A stretch of 64,000 nt of DNA from Carnobacterium_A sp047553015 (GTDB taxonomy: Bacteria > Bacillota > Bacilli > Lactobacillales > Carnobacteriaceae). This document shows, piece by piece, positions 1-8,915 of this stretch (within the stretch, counting starts at the first letter, position 1; each line of letters starts with the position of its first letter). The DNA lies in the NCBI RefSeq assembly GCF_047553015.1, contig NZ_CP180212.1:806001-870000 (forward strand), written 5' to 3'. The notes under the pieces were generated by a model. It was not told where the DNA came from. It saw only the letters and a program-made list of their open reading frames with translations, and did not search any database. Made by a program: the position numbers and the translations under genes.

Positions 1-1530
1 AGTGATAACACGTTGAGCATCGTTAATTAGTTCTCCAGACTCACGCATATAAATAAAACCACGTGATAAAATATCTGGTCCAGCTAAGATTTCCTTAGAT
101 TTGTAATCAATTGTAACAACAACAACAACTAGACCTTCCTCAGAAAGCAAACGACGATCACGTAAGACAACATTCCCAATATCGCCAATACCTTTTCCAT
201 CTACATAGACGTCACCAGCGTCAAAATGACCTGCTTTTCTAGCAGAATCCGCTGTTAGAGCAAGAACGTCACCGTTTTCTAGAATGAAACAGTCTTCTTT
301 AGACATCCCGATTTGTTCAGCTAGACCAGCATGGATTTTTTGCATACGGTATTCACCGTGGACAGGAACAAAATATTTTGGCTTCATTAAACGAAGCATC
401 AATTTTTGTTCTTGTTGACCACCATGGCCAGAAGTATGGATATTATTAACTTTGCCGTGGATAACATTTGCACCGGCTTCAGATAACAAGTTAATAACAC
501 GATTGACACTAGCAGTATTTCCAGGAATTGGAGAACTTGAGAAAATAACCGTATCTCCAGGTTGAATTGAGATTTGACGATGGGTACCATTAGCGATTCT
601 ACTTAATGCAGCCATAGGTTCACCTTGTGAACCAGTACATAAAATAATGGTTTCGTTTGCTGGCATACGATTTAACTCTTGAGATTCAATAAATTTATCA
701 TCTGGAGCAGTAATGTAGCCTAATGAGCGTCCGGTTACAACAGAAGATTCCATACTTCTACCGAAAACTGCAATTTTTCTACCTGTTTTGATAGATGCTT
801 GGGCAACTTGTTCTAAACGAGAAATGTTAGAAGCAAAAGTAGCGAAAATAATTCTTCCTTCGACTTTTTGCATAATATTTGTGATTGCTTCGCCGACCCC
901 TTGTTCTGAGTTTGTAAACGTCGGAATTTCTGCATTTGTGCTATCAGATAGAAGAGCTAAAACTCCCTCATCACCAATACGCGCCATTTTATGCAAATCA
1001 GCAGGTTGGCCAACAGGAGTGAAATCGAATTTAAAATCTCCTGTTGCGACAATATTACCAGGCGGCGTTTTAACAACGATACCAAAGGCTTCAGGGATAC
1101 TGTGCGTTGTTCTGAAGAAACTAACACTTGTTTTTCTGAATTTAATAACATCATCTTCGCCAATTTCATGTAGTTCAGTATCACGGAGTAATCCGTGTTC
1201 ATTTAATTTATTGCGGATTAAGGCACTAGCTAAAGGACCTGCATAAATTGGAATGTTTGCTTGTTTTAGTAAGAACGGAATACCACCAATATGATCTTCA
1301 TGGCCATGAGTGATAACCAAAGCTTTTACTTTATTAATGTTTTGAACAATGTAGCTATAATCTGGAATGACATAATCAATTCCTAATAAGTCGTCTTCGG
1401 GAAATTTAATACCGGCATCAATGATGATAATCTCATCTTGAAATTGTACGCCATAGGTATTTTTACCAATTTCACCTAAACCCCCAATGGCAAAAACGGC
1501 TGCTTCATTGTTTTTTATAGACGGTTTCAT
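1..1530 (-). CDS. rnjA: Ribonuclease J1 (3' end outside the window)
   Basis: This is a metallo-beta-lactamase/beta-CASP nuclease acting in mRNA decay and 5'-end processing. I translated it on the minus strand: it starts MKPSIKNNEAAVFAIGGLGE and has the metal-binding motif HGHEDH near residue 75, followed by IPGN and the beta-CASP motif HTSGH. All 510 codons in the window are open; the family is about 555 residues, so about 45 codons lie beyond the edge. The start overlaps the rpoY stop as ATGA, which implies translational coupling. A J2 paralogue lies at 45814-47493. The family call is secure. Confidence 0.96.
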   Translation of the reverse strand, partial: MKPSIKNNEAAVFAIGGLGEIGKNTYGVQFQDEIIIIDAGIKFPEDDLLGIDYVIPDYSYIVQNINKVKALVITHGHEDHIGGIPFLLKQANIPIYAGPLASALIRNKLNEHGLLRDTELHEIGEDDVIKFRKTSVSFFRTTHSIPEAFGIVVKTPPGNIVATGDFKFDFTPVGQPADLHKMARIGDEGVLALLSDSTNAEIPTFTNSEQGVGEAITNIMQKVEGRIIFATFASNISRLEQVAQASIKTGRKIAVFGRSMESSVVTGRSLGYITAPDDKFIESQELNRMPANETIILCTGSQGEPMAALSRIANGTHRQISIQPGDTVIFSSSPIPGNTASVNRVINLLSEAGANVIHGKVNNIHTSGHGGQQEQKLMLRLMKPKYFVPVHGEYRMQKIHAGLAEQIGMSKEDCFILENGDVLALTADSARKAGHFDAGDVYVDGKGIGDIGNVVLRDRRLLSEEGLVVVVVTIDYKSKEILAGPDILSRGFIYMRESGELINDAQRVIT

Positions 1531-1745
1531 TTAGCAAACTCCGTAAGTTTAAAGTTCGGACTTTTTTGTTCATATTCTAAATGGCTACCATCTATAGGTT
1601 GAATGAACTCAATGTTGAAGGGGGTGTTTGTTTCAACAAGGCTACGTGCTTCTATTTCTGTATCTGATTCAATATATAAAGACTGTGTTTCTTCCCGTTT
1701 TGGGTTTCTTAATTTAGTTTCTTGGTAAGTTATTTTGTAAATCAT
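1527..1745 (-). CDS. rpoY: RNA polymerase epsilon subunit (RpoY/YkzG family)
   Basis: A 72-residue protein starting MIYKITYQETKLRNPKREET. Its length, its sequence and its position directly upstream of rnjA match the small epsilon subunit that binds core RNA polymerase in Firmicutes. A good ribosome site (AAGGAGAG) precedes the ATG. It shares four bases (ATGA) with rnjA, so the two form one operon. No catalytic residues are expected for this family. Confidence 0.93.
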   Translation of the reverse strand: MIYKITYQETKLRNPKREETQSLYIESDTEIEARSLVETNTPFNIEFIQPIDGSHLEYEQKSPNFKLTEFAK

Positions 1746-2173
1746 GTGTTTCTCTCCTTTTTAATATCATCAAATGATGATTTGTTTTATAGATAATAAT
1801 TTAATGTAATGTTGCATAACGAAAAAAACCATCATTTTACACTCTTCAGTGCTGATTAGATGGAACCACGGCAGTTTTGTTTTATAAATTTTAATGGTAA
1901 AACAAGCAGAAAAATCTCATAGTTAACCGGTATTTCTCAACGCTGAAATAATTTTTACTATTTTCCCGAACTGGTGGTTGTGTTAGTCTCACAACAGATA
2001 TGTTTATTTTAACATAGTTCATTTAGTAAGTATAGAAACTAAGGCTAATCAGTCAAAAAAGAAAAAATAAAAGTAAAAAAGAAAAAAAGATTCTAGTAAT
2101 GTTCCTTTTATCCAGACTATGCTATATTAGTTAGAAATGAATTACTTAAGATGGATGAAAAGGAGATGAGTAA
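1746..2173. other. Intergenic region between divergent rpoY and ABC exporter genes
   Basis: No gene is seen. On the minus strand a -10-like TAAAAT near 2010-2020 would leave a leader of about 270 nt before rpoY. That leader includes a short inverted repeat (GTTGTG/CACAAC, 1977-1995). On the plus strand an extended -10-like TGCTATATT near 2120 could serve the exporter operon, but its -35 is weak. The stretch 2055-2095 is A-rich. These promoter calls are tentative. Confidence 0.3.
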
Positions 2174-3904
2174 GTGAAGTTAATGTTACGTTATTTAAAA
2201 AATTATAAAGGTTTGTTATGGTTGAATTTTTTATGTGTATTTGGCTTTGTCATCATTGAACTGGGGTTACCAACCTTATTAGCTTTGATTATTGACAAAG
2301 GAATTATCATGAATGATTTTTCTGAGGTAATGAATTATGGTAAATGGATGGTAGTCATAGCAGTTATAGGACTAGTTAGTTTGATAGGATTAGCTTATAC
2401 AGGTAGTAAAATTACGACTAAAATTGTTAGAGATATTAGAAACGATATTTTTTTATCTGTCCAGTCTTTTTCACATAGTGAGTTTAATCATATTGGTGTC
2501 TCTTCTTTAGTTACTAGAACGACGAATGATGCTTTTCAAGTTATGACTTTTCTACAAATGCTCTTGAGATTAGGAATGATGACACCTATTATGTTCATCG
2601 CTAGTTTTTTCATGATAGTAAGAACGAGTCCTTCGCTATCATCTACAGTATTAATAGCTATCCCATTTCTTTTTGCAATTGTCTGGTTGATTGCTCGTAA
2701 ATCAGAACCTTTATCAGAAAAACAACAAAAGAGCTTAGATCACATTAATCAAAATTTACGAGAGAACTTGACAGGACTTAGAGTCATTCGCGCTTTTGTT
2801 AAAGAAACATTCCAAGAAGAAAGATTTATAAAAGTTAATGAAAATTATACAGCTATTTCTAAAAAACTTTTCAAGTTAATGGCATTAGCTATGCCTGGTT
2901 TTTCTATTGTATTTAATATTATTTTAGTGACCATTGTTTGGTCTGGAACGGTTGAAATTCAAAGTGGGAACTTACAAGTAGGCAGTTTAATAGCTTTTAT
3001 CGAATATATATTTTTAGCGTTATTTTCATTTATGCTGTTTGCGAATGTCTTTATGACGTATCCAAGAGCAGCCGTGTCAGCAGAAAGAATCGAAGAAGTC
3101 ATTCAAACAGTTCCTTCTATAGATGAAAATGAAAATGGTGTAACAGAAACAGCTATCCATGGACATGTTGCTTTTGAAAATGTTACATTCGCTTATCCAG
3201 GAAATACAGAATCTCCTGTTATCAGAGATGTTAGTTTCACAGCAGAACCTGGCGAAACGGTTGCTTTTATAGGAAGTACGGGAAGTGGGAAGTCGACATT
3301 AATCCAATTAATTCCGCGTTTCTATGACGTAACTAAAGGCCGTGTTTTGATAGATGGAGTAGATGTTAGGGATTATCAACTAAGAGCTTTACGAAAAAAA
3401 ATTGGTTTTATTCCTCAAAAAGCTCTTTTATTTACTGGGACTATTTCCCAGAATATGCGTTATGGAAAGTGGAATGCAACAACTAATGAAGTTGACGAGG
3501 CGTCTGATATCTCTCAATCAAAAGAATTTATCTTATCAAAACCTGCACAGTATGAAGAACTTTTAGCAGAAGGCGGCAGTAACATGTCTGGTGGACAAAA
3601 ACAACGACTGTCTATCGCAAGAGCAATTATAAAAAAACCAGATGTATACGTTTTTGATGATAGTTTTTCTGCGTTGGATTACCAAACGGATGCAAGGTTA
3701 AGAGAACGGTTAAAAGCTGAAACAAAAGAGGCTTCCGTTTTAATCGTTGCACAAAGAGTGGGATCTATCCGACATGCGGATAAAATAATTGTTTTAGATA
3801 AAGGTATTGTTGTTGCACAAGGTACACATGAAGAATTATTAAAAAAATCAGATATTTACTATGATATAGCAGCATCACAATTGTCGAAGGAGGAATTAGC
3901 ATGA
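2174..3904 (+). CDS. Heterodimeric ABC exporter, subunit 1 (degenerate ATPase site; EfrA/LmrC/BmrC type)
   Basis: A half-transporter with an N-terminal six-helix membrane domain (about residues 1-310) and a C-terminal ATPase domain. Walker A is GSTGSGKST and the signature is MSGGQ. After Walker B the catalytic glutamate is replaced by aspartate (YVFDDSFSALD), and the H-loop histidine is replaced by glutamine (IVAQR). This degenerate pattern is typical of one half of heterodimeric multidrug exporters. The start is GTG with AAAAGGAG eight bases upstream. It overlaps the next gene by ATGA, so the two halves are co-translated. The substrate cannot be read from sequence. Confidence 0.88.
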   Translation: MKLMLRYLKNYKGLLWLNFLCVFGFVIIELGLPTLLALIIDKGIIMNDFSEVMNYGKWMVVIAVIGLVSLIGLAYTGSKITTKIVRDIRNDIFLSVQSFSHSEFNHIGVSSLVTRTTNDAFQVMTFLQMLLRLGMMTPIMFIASFFMIVRTSPSLSSTVLIAIPFLFAIVWLIARKSEPLSEKQQKSLDHINQNLRENLTGLRVIRAFVKETFQEERFIKVNENYTAISKKLFKLMALAMPGFSIVFNIILVTIVWSGTVEIQSGNLQVGSLIAFIEYIFLALFSFMLFANVFMTYPRAAVSAERIEEVIQTVPSIDENENGVTETAIHGHVAFENVTFAYPGNTESPVIRDVSFTAEPGETVAFIGSTGSGKSTLIQLIPRFYDVTKGRVLIDGVDVRDYQLRALRKKIGFIPQKALLFTGTISQNMRYGKWNATTNEVDEASDISQSKEFILSKPAQYEELLAEGGSNMSGGQKQRLSIARAIIKKPDVYVFDDSFSALDYQTDARLRERLKAETKEASVLIVAQRVGSIRHADKIIVLDKGIVVAQGTHEELLKKSDIYYDIAASQLSKEELA

Positions 3905-5679
3905 GAGAATCGTTAGTAGCTATTCGTCGTTTATGGAATTTTATCAAGCCATACAAAAGAGGATTTATTTCAGCTATTGCACTAACCATGATTTGTATGT
4001 TGATGAATGCCCTTCAACCCTTTATTATAGGACTCGCATTAACAGAAGTTGGGAATAATGTAGCGGATATCTTAAAAGGTGTAGCCGGGGCTAAAATTAA
4101 TTTTTCATACGTGAGACAGGTACTTATTGTTATGCTAAGCGTTTCAGCTGTTTATCAACTAACCCTTTATGCTTCTGCTTACATTATGACGAATGTTGTT
4201 CAACAAACGATGCGTGATTTGAGAAATACGATTGAAAGCAAAATTAATCGTTTACCTGTTTCGTACTTTGACCGCAATCAACAAGGGAATATTTTAAGTC
4301 GTGTAACCAATGATGTAGATGCTGTGAGCAACGCTATGCAGCAAAGCTTAATACAAATTGTAAACTCAGTTATGGGGATTACTTTTGCTGTCATGATGAT
4401 GCTTTATTTATCGGTTCCTCTAGCAGCTGTTATTCTTATTTTAATTCCATCATCACTTTTAATTTCAAAATACATTATTCGTAAATCGCAGCCTTACTTT
4501 GTTGAACAACAAAGTGCTTTAGGAGCAATGAATGGACATGTTCAAGAAAGTTATAGTGGCTTTTCTGAGATAAAACTTTATGGAAAAGAACAAGATAAAT
4601 TAGAGGAATTTAAAATAATCAATCATAATCTTAGCGAGTATGGGTTTAAAGCAGCCTTCATTTCTGGAATTATGAGCCCTCTAATCGGTTTTGCTACGCA
4701 TTTAGTTTATTTCGTGATAGCTGTATTAGGTGGATTGTTTGTCATTCAAGGAACATTATCTTTAGGTAACTTACAAGCATTTACACAATATATCTGGCAA
4801 ATTAATCAGCCTCTTACTCAAATTACGCAACTTTCTGGAGTCCTCCAAAGTGCAGCAGCAGCTGTTGGACGGATTTTTGAAATTTTAGATGAGCCTGAAG
4901 AAAAGCCAGATGCCATTCAAATCGATTTACCAAAACCGATTGCTGGGAACGTCACTTTTGAGCATGTTCGTTTTGGATACGATAAGAACAATCCATTAAT
5001 TAAAGATTTAACTGTTCAAGTGAAAAGTGGTCAAAAAGTAGCGGTTGTTGGCCCAACCGGAGCTGGAAAGACAACATTGATAAACTTGTTAATGCGCTTT
5101 TATGATGTCGATAGTGGAGCAATAAAAATAGATGGTATTGATACTAAGGAAATGGACCGTAAAGAAGTAAGAGCACAATTCGGGATGGTATTACAGGATG
5201 CTTGGCTCTATAATGGGACAATAGCAGATAATATACGTTTTGGTAAATTAGATGCTACGGATTATGAAGTTGTAGACGCTGCAAAAACAGCCAACGTGGA
5301 CCATTTCATTCGTACATTACCTGAGGGGTATAACATGGAGCTAGATCAAGAAGCTTCTAATATCTCGTTAGGACAAAAACAATTGTTAACTATTGCTAGG
5401 GCAATCATTTCTAATCCAAGGATACTTATCTTAGATGAAGCAACCAGTTCGGTCGATACTCGCTTAGAAGCTTTGATTCAGAAAGCTATGAAGAAGATTA
5501 TGGAAGGGCGTACGAGTTTTGTTATTGCTCATAGATTGTCAACGATTCGAGATGCAGATTTAATCTTAGTCATGGATCAAGGTGAAATCGTAGAGCAAGG
5601 CAATCATGAAGAATTATTAAATAAAGGTGGCTTTTACGAGAAATTATACAATAGCCAATTTCAACAAGCAGAAGAATAA
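3901..5679 (+). CDS. Heterodimeric ABC exporter, subunit 2 (EfrB/LmrD/BmrD type)
   Basis: The partner half-transporter, 592 residues, with an N-terminal membrane domain and a C-terminal ATPase domain. Walker A is GPTGAGKTT, Walker B is ILILDEATSSVD with the catalytic glutamate, and the H-loop is IAHRLSTI. Its signature ISLGQKQ departs from LSGGQ. Paired with the canonical MSGGQ of subunit 1, the dimer would have one canonical site (its own Walker motifs with the partner's signature) and one degenerate site. The role is probably drug or lipid-like substrate efflux at the cytoplasmic membrane. Confidence 0.89.
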   Translation: MRESLVAIRRLWNFIKPYKRGFISAIALTMICMLMNALQPFIIGLALTEVGNNVADILKGVAGAKINFSYVRQVLIVMLSVSAVYQLTLYASAYIMTNVVQQTMRDLRNTIESKINRLPVSYFDRNQQGNILSRVTNDVDAVSNAMQQSLIQIVNSVMGITFAVMMMLYLSVPLAAVILILIPSSLLISKYIIRKSQPYFVEQQSALGAMNGHVQESYSGFSEIKLYGKEQDKLEEFKIINHNLSEYGFKAAFISGIMSPLIGFATHLVYFVIAVLGGLFVIQGTLSLGNLQAFTQYIWQINQPLTQITQLSGVLQSAAAAVGRIFEILDEPEEKPDAIQIDLPKPIAGNVTFEHVRFGYDKNNPLIKDLTVQVKSGQKVAVVGPTGAGKTTLINLLMRFYDVDSGAIKIDGIDTKEMDRKEVRAQFGMVLQDAWLYNGTIADNIRFGKLDATDYEVVDAAKTANVDHFIRTLPEGYNMELDQEASNISLGQKQLLTIARAIISNPRILILDEATSSVDTRLEALIQKAMKKIMEGRTSFVIAHRLSTIRDADLILVMDQGEIVEQGNHEELLNKGGFYEKLYNSQFQQAEE

Positions 5680-5713
5680 AAGTCTATTTAATAAAAGGAA
5701 AGGTTCGTGAAAA

Positions 5714-6496
5714 ATGAAAAAGAAAATGATATTTTTTGATATAGATGGAACATTACTGAATGATGAAAAGAAATTTCTACCTAGTACTAAAAAAGCTCTA
5801 GAGCAGTTAAAAGAACGTGGTCATGAAGTTGTTATCGCGACAGGTAGAAACTTATTTTTAGCTCAATCTATTATCGATGAGTTAGAATTTGATAATTATA
5901 TTATTTGTAATGGAGCAGCAGGCTATTTTCGTAACAAGCTTGTTTTCGAAAATAAGCTTGACCAAAATGAATTAAAAAGATTAGTTGAAATTTCAGATAA
6001 GCATAACCATGATGTTATTTATGAATCTGCTGATAAATTGAAAAGAAGAAGCAAAGATAATAATATAAGAATGATTAATGCGATGAAGAGTGTCGGATCG
6101 AGTCCACCTCCTCATGATCGTGATTACCATTTGACTAATCCTATCTATCAAAGTTTAATTTTTTATACGGATGAAGAAAAAAATGCCTATGAGAATGGTC
6201 AGTTTCCTAAATTCAAATTTATTAGATGGCATGCTAATGGGGTTGATATTGTTCCTCATGATGGCTCTAAAGCACATACAGTACTAGATTTTGCGAAGCA
6301 ACAAGGATTTGCAATTGAAGATACAATCGCTTTTGGAGATGGTTTAAATGATCTGGAAATGCTTACTGAGGTAGGAGTAGGAGTAGCAATGGGGAATGCA
6401 TTAGAAGTAGTAAAATTAAAAGCAGATAAGATAACAAAAAACTGCAATGAAGATGGAATTTATCTTGCATTACAAGAACTTGGTCTGATACAATAA
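5714..6496 (+). CDS. Cof-type HAD-IIB family phosphatase
   Basis: A 260-residue protein with the HAD motif I DIDGTLL near residue 9, where the first aspartate is the nucleophile, and the C-terminal metal motif GDGLND near residue 208. The long insertion between them is the type IIB cap. Such proteins dephosphorylate sugar phosphates or other small phosphates; the substrate is unknown. It starts 34 bases after the exporter with AAAGG upstream, so it may belong to the same transcript. Confidence 0.88.
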   Translation: MKKKMIFFDIDGTLLNDEKKFLPSTKKALEQLKERGHEVVIATGRNLFLAQSIIDELEFDNYIICNGAAGYFRNKLVFENKLDQNELKRLVEISDKHNHDVIYESADKLKRRSKDNNIRMINAMKSVGSSPPPHDRDYHLTNPIYQSLIFYTDEEKNAYENGQFPKFKFIRWHANGVDIVPHDGSKAHTVLDFAKQQGFAIEDTIAFGDGLNDLEMLTEVGVGVAMGNALEVVKLKADKITKNCNEDGIYLALQELGLIQ

Positions 6497-6504
6497 AGGT
6501 GTTA

Positions 6505-6530
6505 ATAAATAAGATTCGTTTCTTATTTAT
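6505..6530 (+). other. 10-bp stem-loop directly 5' of tRNA-Ala
   Basis: ATAAATAAGA and TCTTATTTAT form a perfect 10-bp stem with a six-base loop, ending one base before the first tRNA nucleotide. It has no following T-run, so it is not a classical terminator. It may help terminate the HAD operon or mark the tRNA 5' end for processing. Confidence 0.45.
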
Positions 6531-6603
6531 GGGGGTATAGCTCAGCTGGGAGAGTGTTTGGCTGGCAGCCAAAAGGTCAGGGGTTCGAACCCCCTTATCT
6601 CCA
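6531..6603 (+). tRNA. tRNA-Ala (anticodon GGC)
   Basis: A full 73-nt cloverleaf. The acceptor stem GGGGGTA/TATCTCC contains the alanine identity pair G3-U70. The anticodon stem TTTGG/CCAAA encloses the loop CTGGCAG (GGC, reading GCC). The T-stem is AGGGG/CCCCT with TTCGAAC, and the discriminator base is A. CCA is not encoded. The 3' end was used as the integration site of the element that follows. Confidence 0.95.
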
Positions 6604-6614
6604 TAATAATTTTA
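6590..6614 (+). repeat. attL-like direct repeat in the tRNA-Ala 3' end
   Basis: 25 bases covering the last 14 bases of the tRNA gene plus 11 bases downstream, starting CCCCCTTATCTCC. They are repeated identically at 8879-8903. Such duplication is what tyrosine-recombinase integration into a tRNA gene leaves behind. Confidence 0.85.
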
Positions 6615-6628
6615 TTCTATCCAGTTCT

Positions 6629-6676
6629 AAAGCGTTAAGGGATGTCTAACTGACAGTATCTTTAGCGCTTTTTTTT
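6629..6676 (+). terminator. Rho-independent terminator after tRNA-Ala
   Basis: AAAGCGTTAA and TTTAGCGCTT form an outer stem, with a second pairing inside (GATGTC/GACAGTATC), followed by eight T. It lies inside the integrated element and now ends the tRNA transcript. Confidence 0.75.
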
Positions 6677-6806
6677 GCGAACAATAGTTTGGTTTATTCT
6701 ATCTTTCAATAGCTCTACTAACATCTTGCTCACTTTTTTCATTGGTCAGATTTTTTTGCTAATTATTAGATAGAGAATATAGTTTATTCATTGTGATGCT
6801 TACTTG

Positions 6807-7787
6807 TTAATCTTTACGTTGTTCTAACTCATCAATAAAATGTTCGTAAGTTTGCCAAGTAGTAGTAATGGATTCATAGCCGAGATGTTTAAAGATGTAT
6901 TTTATATTTAAGCGATTATAAATCATACTAGAAGCATGAGTATGTCTCAATGAATGAGAAGTGACTCCTTTTATACCGCAATCTTTGCAAATCTTTTTTA
7001 ATGTTTTATTCGTTTCAGTACTAGATGTCAAATAAATATTCCTATTAATAAAGATAAGTTTTTTGTGTTTCCTAAACCTGACACTGCTTGAAGTTTATTT
7101 TGATAATGTTTTAACTGAATTAAAATGGACAAAGTATTATCATAAATAGTTATCACACGATTAGAAGCTAAGTTTTTAGTTGGAGTAAAGTCATATGTAT
7201 CAGCGTAGTCCCATGTGCACTTGATTCTAACTGTTTAAAAAAATCAATGTAGTCCTAAGCTAATCATATAATTTTAGAAAATTTATCACCGATCGCTAAT
7301 CGAAATGCAATCATGTAACGTGATGCATAAATAGGATTCAAATCATCAATTTTTTTTTAGAAATAATACTACATCACGTAGGAAAGTTCTAACGTACTTG
7401 TGTATTTTTTGACGGTAGTAGCAGCACGACCTTCACTATAATCGTTGATAAAAAACTGATCTATTAATTGTTAATAGATTTCAATTTTGTTTTACCAAAG
7501 AATTTACTAGTAATATTAATACTATGCTGAATATCTCTATCTTTTTTCTTAGATTTCTTGCCCCTTCTAAAAACTTTATACCAATTATTAAAATATAGTA
7601 TGAATACTATTTTTCTATCACTAACCGACCCGCCACGTTTTAATTTGTTTTCTAATGATTCTACCTCATTTTATGCTTTATATTTTGTTCTAAGACCTTT
7701 TTCCATCATCTGTATTTGTTCGCCATTTAAAACTATGTTTGTTTTATATCATCACTATTTTAACTTTAATTTAGTGTGTGCTGCCAT
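6807..7787 (-). pseudogene. Tyrosine recombinase/integrase, inactivated
   Basis: The C-terminal 74 codons remain open (6807-7031) and carry SHSLRHTHAS and a later tyrosine in the catalytic pattern of phage integrases. Upstream the same gene continues through stops and frame changes: ASNRVITIYDNTLSIL at about 7090-7170; RLAIGDKFSK, where a conserved region normally has ATGxRxGE, so the first catalytic arginine is gone; INDYSEGRAATTVKKY at about 7390-7460; and FNNWYKVFRRGKKSKKKD at about 7540-7610. A possible original ATG is at 7785-7787. The position next to the attachment site fits an integrase. The gene cannot make an active enzyme. Confidence 0.85.
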
Positions 7788-7854
7788 GTAATAAACTACC
7801 TATTTTGTGATACAATAGGAAATATAAAAGAAAACTATTGCAGACTGTTTTTGG

Positions 7855-7898
7855 ATTGAACACTCCTAATCTTTTGAGAGGAAGGGAGTGTTCTTTTT
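7855..7898 (+). terminator. Hairpin terminator facing the Ltp-like gene
   Basis: GAACACTCC and GGAGTGTTC form a 9-bp stem followed by six T on the plus strand. It lies just past the 3' end of the minus-strand Ltp-like gene and may act in both directions, though the minus strand lacks a T-run. A possible extended -10 (TGATACAAT, about 7808-7816) upstream could make a very short plus-strand RNA ending here. Confidence 0.6.
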
Positions 7899-7901
7899 TA
7901 T

Positions 7902-8612
7902 TTATTCTGGTAAATTATCAATAGCATATTGTGCTTGTTCACCTGTGAATCCTTCGTAAATCAATTGATCATAAAGACCTTGATTAGAAAACGAACTATA
8001 ATCTAAGTAATCTATAGCTGCCTGAAGAGCGTTCTTGTTCCAATCAGCTTTCACATTATCAATTGCGTATTGCGCAGCATCATCTGGATAGTCTTCATAA
8101 ATCAGCTGGTCATATAGTCCACTTTTTGAAAAGCTAGTATAGTCTAAATAATCATAAGCATTATTTAGGGCATTTTTATATTCTCTTGGAAGTTCAGCCT
8201 CTTCTTTTGTTTCTTTAACAACAATAGATTCTGCTTCAGCCTTAGCTTTTTCTTCATTTTCTTTAGTAGCTTTAGCTTCTTCATCTTTTCTTATTGATTC
8301 AGCTTTTTCTTCAGATTCTTTTTTGTTTTTTTCTTCAGCTTTGGCATCCGCTTTTTCTTTTTCTTCAGCTTCTTTATCTGCTATTTCTTCTTTACTTTCG
8401 GTTACTTTATCTGCTACTTCACTAGTATTGTTTTCTTTTGAACTTGTTTGTTCATCATTACTAATATCTAAAGATATACCAACAATAAATAAAACAAAAC
8501 CTGTCGCAATAGCTATTAAAGGTTTCTTAGTACCTTTTCTTTTAAATAGTGAAATGACCAACCAAACTATGCTTGCTAAAAATAACAATAACCCCAATAT
8601 ACTTAAAAACAT
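7902..8612 (-). CDS. Membrane-anchored Ltp-family protein (possible superinfection exclusion)
   Basis: 236 residues from the ATG at 8612, chosen because GGAGGAGTGG lies eight bases upstream; a further in-frame ATG at 8639 lacks this. Two hydrophobic segments sit at the N-terminus (about residues 2-24 and 30-48). A long Glu/Lys/Ala-rich, probably helical linker follows, then two tandem copies of a roughly 42-residue motif of the form YLDYxSFSxxGLYDQLIYE...AQYAIDN. This repeat is the signature of the Ltp family, first known from phage TP-J34 as a host-surface lipoprotein that blocks DNA injection by other phages. Here the lipobox is absent and a membrane anchor replaces it. The gene is intact although its element is decayed. 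A -10-like TATAAT lies about 55 bases upstream. The defence role is inferred from the family. Confidence 0.75.
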   Translation of the reverse strand: MFLSILGLLLFLASIVWLVISLFKRKGTKKPLIAIATGFVLFIVGISLDISNDEQTSSKENNTSEVADKVTESKEEIADKEAEEKEKADAKAEEKNKKESEEKAESIRKDEEAKATKENEEKAKAEAESIVVKETKEEAELPREYKNALNNAYDYLDYTSFSKSGLYDQLIYEDYPDDAAQYAIDNVKADWNKNALQAAIDYLDYSSFSNQGLYDQLIYEGFTGEQAQYAIDNLPE

Positions 8613-8701
8613 CTTTACCACTCCTCCACAAGTATTCACATTAAATATAACGTGTAATTATATTATACCTTACCTTGATTTTAATGGTAGATATTTTTTA
8701 T

Positions 8702-8830
8702 TTACAAATCAAAACTAACTTTTACTGCTTTTCCTATAATTCTCGTTGGATTATCTTCAGTGACTATATACGCTATACGCTGCGTAGTCATTATTATTAG
8801 CAACTAACATCATTAAATTCCTTGTAATGT
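8702..8830 (-). pseudogene. Possible C-terminal fragment of a phage repressor (S24/LexA-like)
   Basis: On the minus strand a short reading frame, MLVANNNDYAAYSVYIV followed by TEDNPTRIIGKAVKVSFDL, ends in a stop at 8702-8704. The pattern resembles the last strand region of LexA/S24-type phage repressors (xxIIGKxVxV). No start or N-terminal domain is present, and the right repeat of the element begins some 50 bases further on. Identification is tentative. Confidence 0.4.
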
Positions 8831-8878
8831 AGCGTTATTCAACATCATTTAAAACCGGTTAAATGAAACCGAACTAAC

Positions 8879-8903
8879 CCCCCTTATCTCCATAATAATT
8901 TTA
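8879..8903 (+). repeat. attR-like direct repeat
   Basis: 25 bases identical to 6590-6614, including the 3' end of tRNA-Ala. No other part of the tRNA is present. It marks the right end of the integrated element. Confidence 0.85.
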
Positions 8904-8915
8904 ACAAAAGTTGCT

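Larger units (their letters stand above)
6604..8903. mobile_element. Degenerate tRNA-Ala integrated element (prophage or island remnant)
   Basis: About 2.3 kb between identical 25-bp repeats. In order it holds a terminator, a broken integrase on the minus strand next to the tRNA, an intact Ltp-like gene on the minus strand, and a short scrap resembling a phage repressor C-terminus next to the right repeat. The strong hairpin terminator that probably once served the tRNA now lies just outside the right repeat (8916-8950). The integrase is dead, so the element is immobile. The limits are set by the repeats and the phage origin is inferred from gene content. Confidence 0.8.

Noticed and set aside
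788..1246. 152-codon open frame on the plus strand
   Set aside because: It is antisense to rnjA, which is clearly coding on the minus strand, and has no family features or ribosome site.
7558..7791. 77-codon plus-strand frame inside the element
   Set aside because: It lies opposite the integrase remnant and has no ribosome site or recognisable motif.
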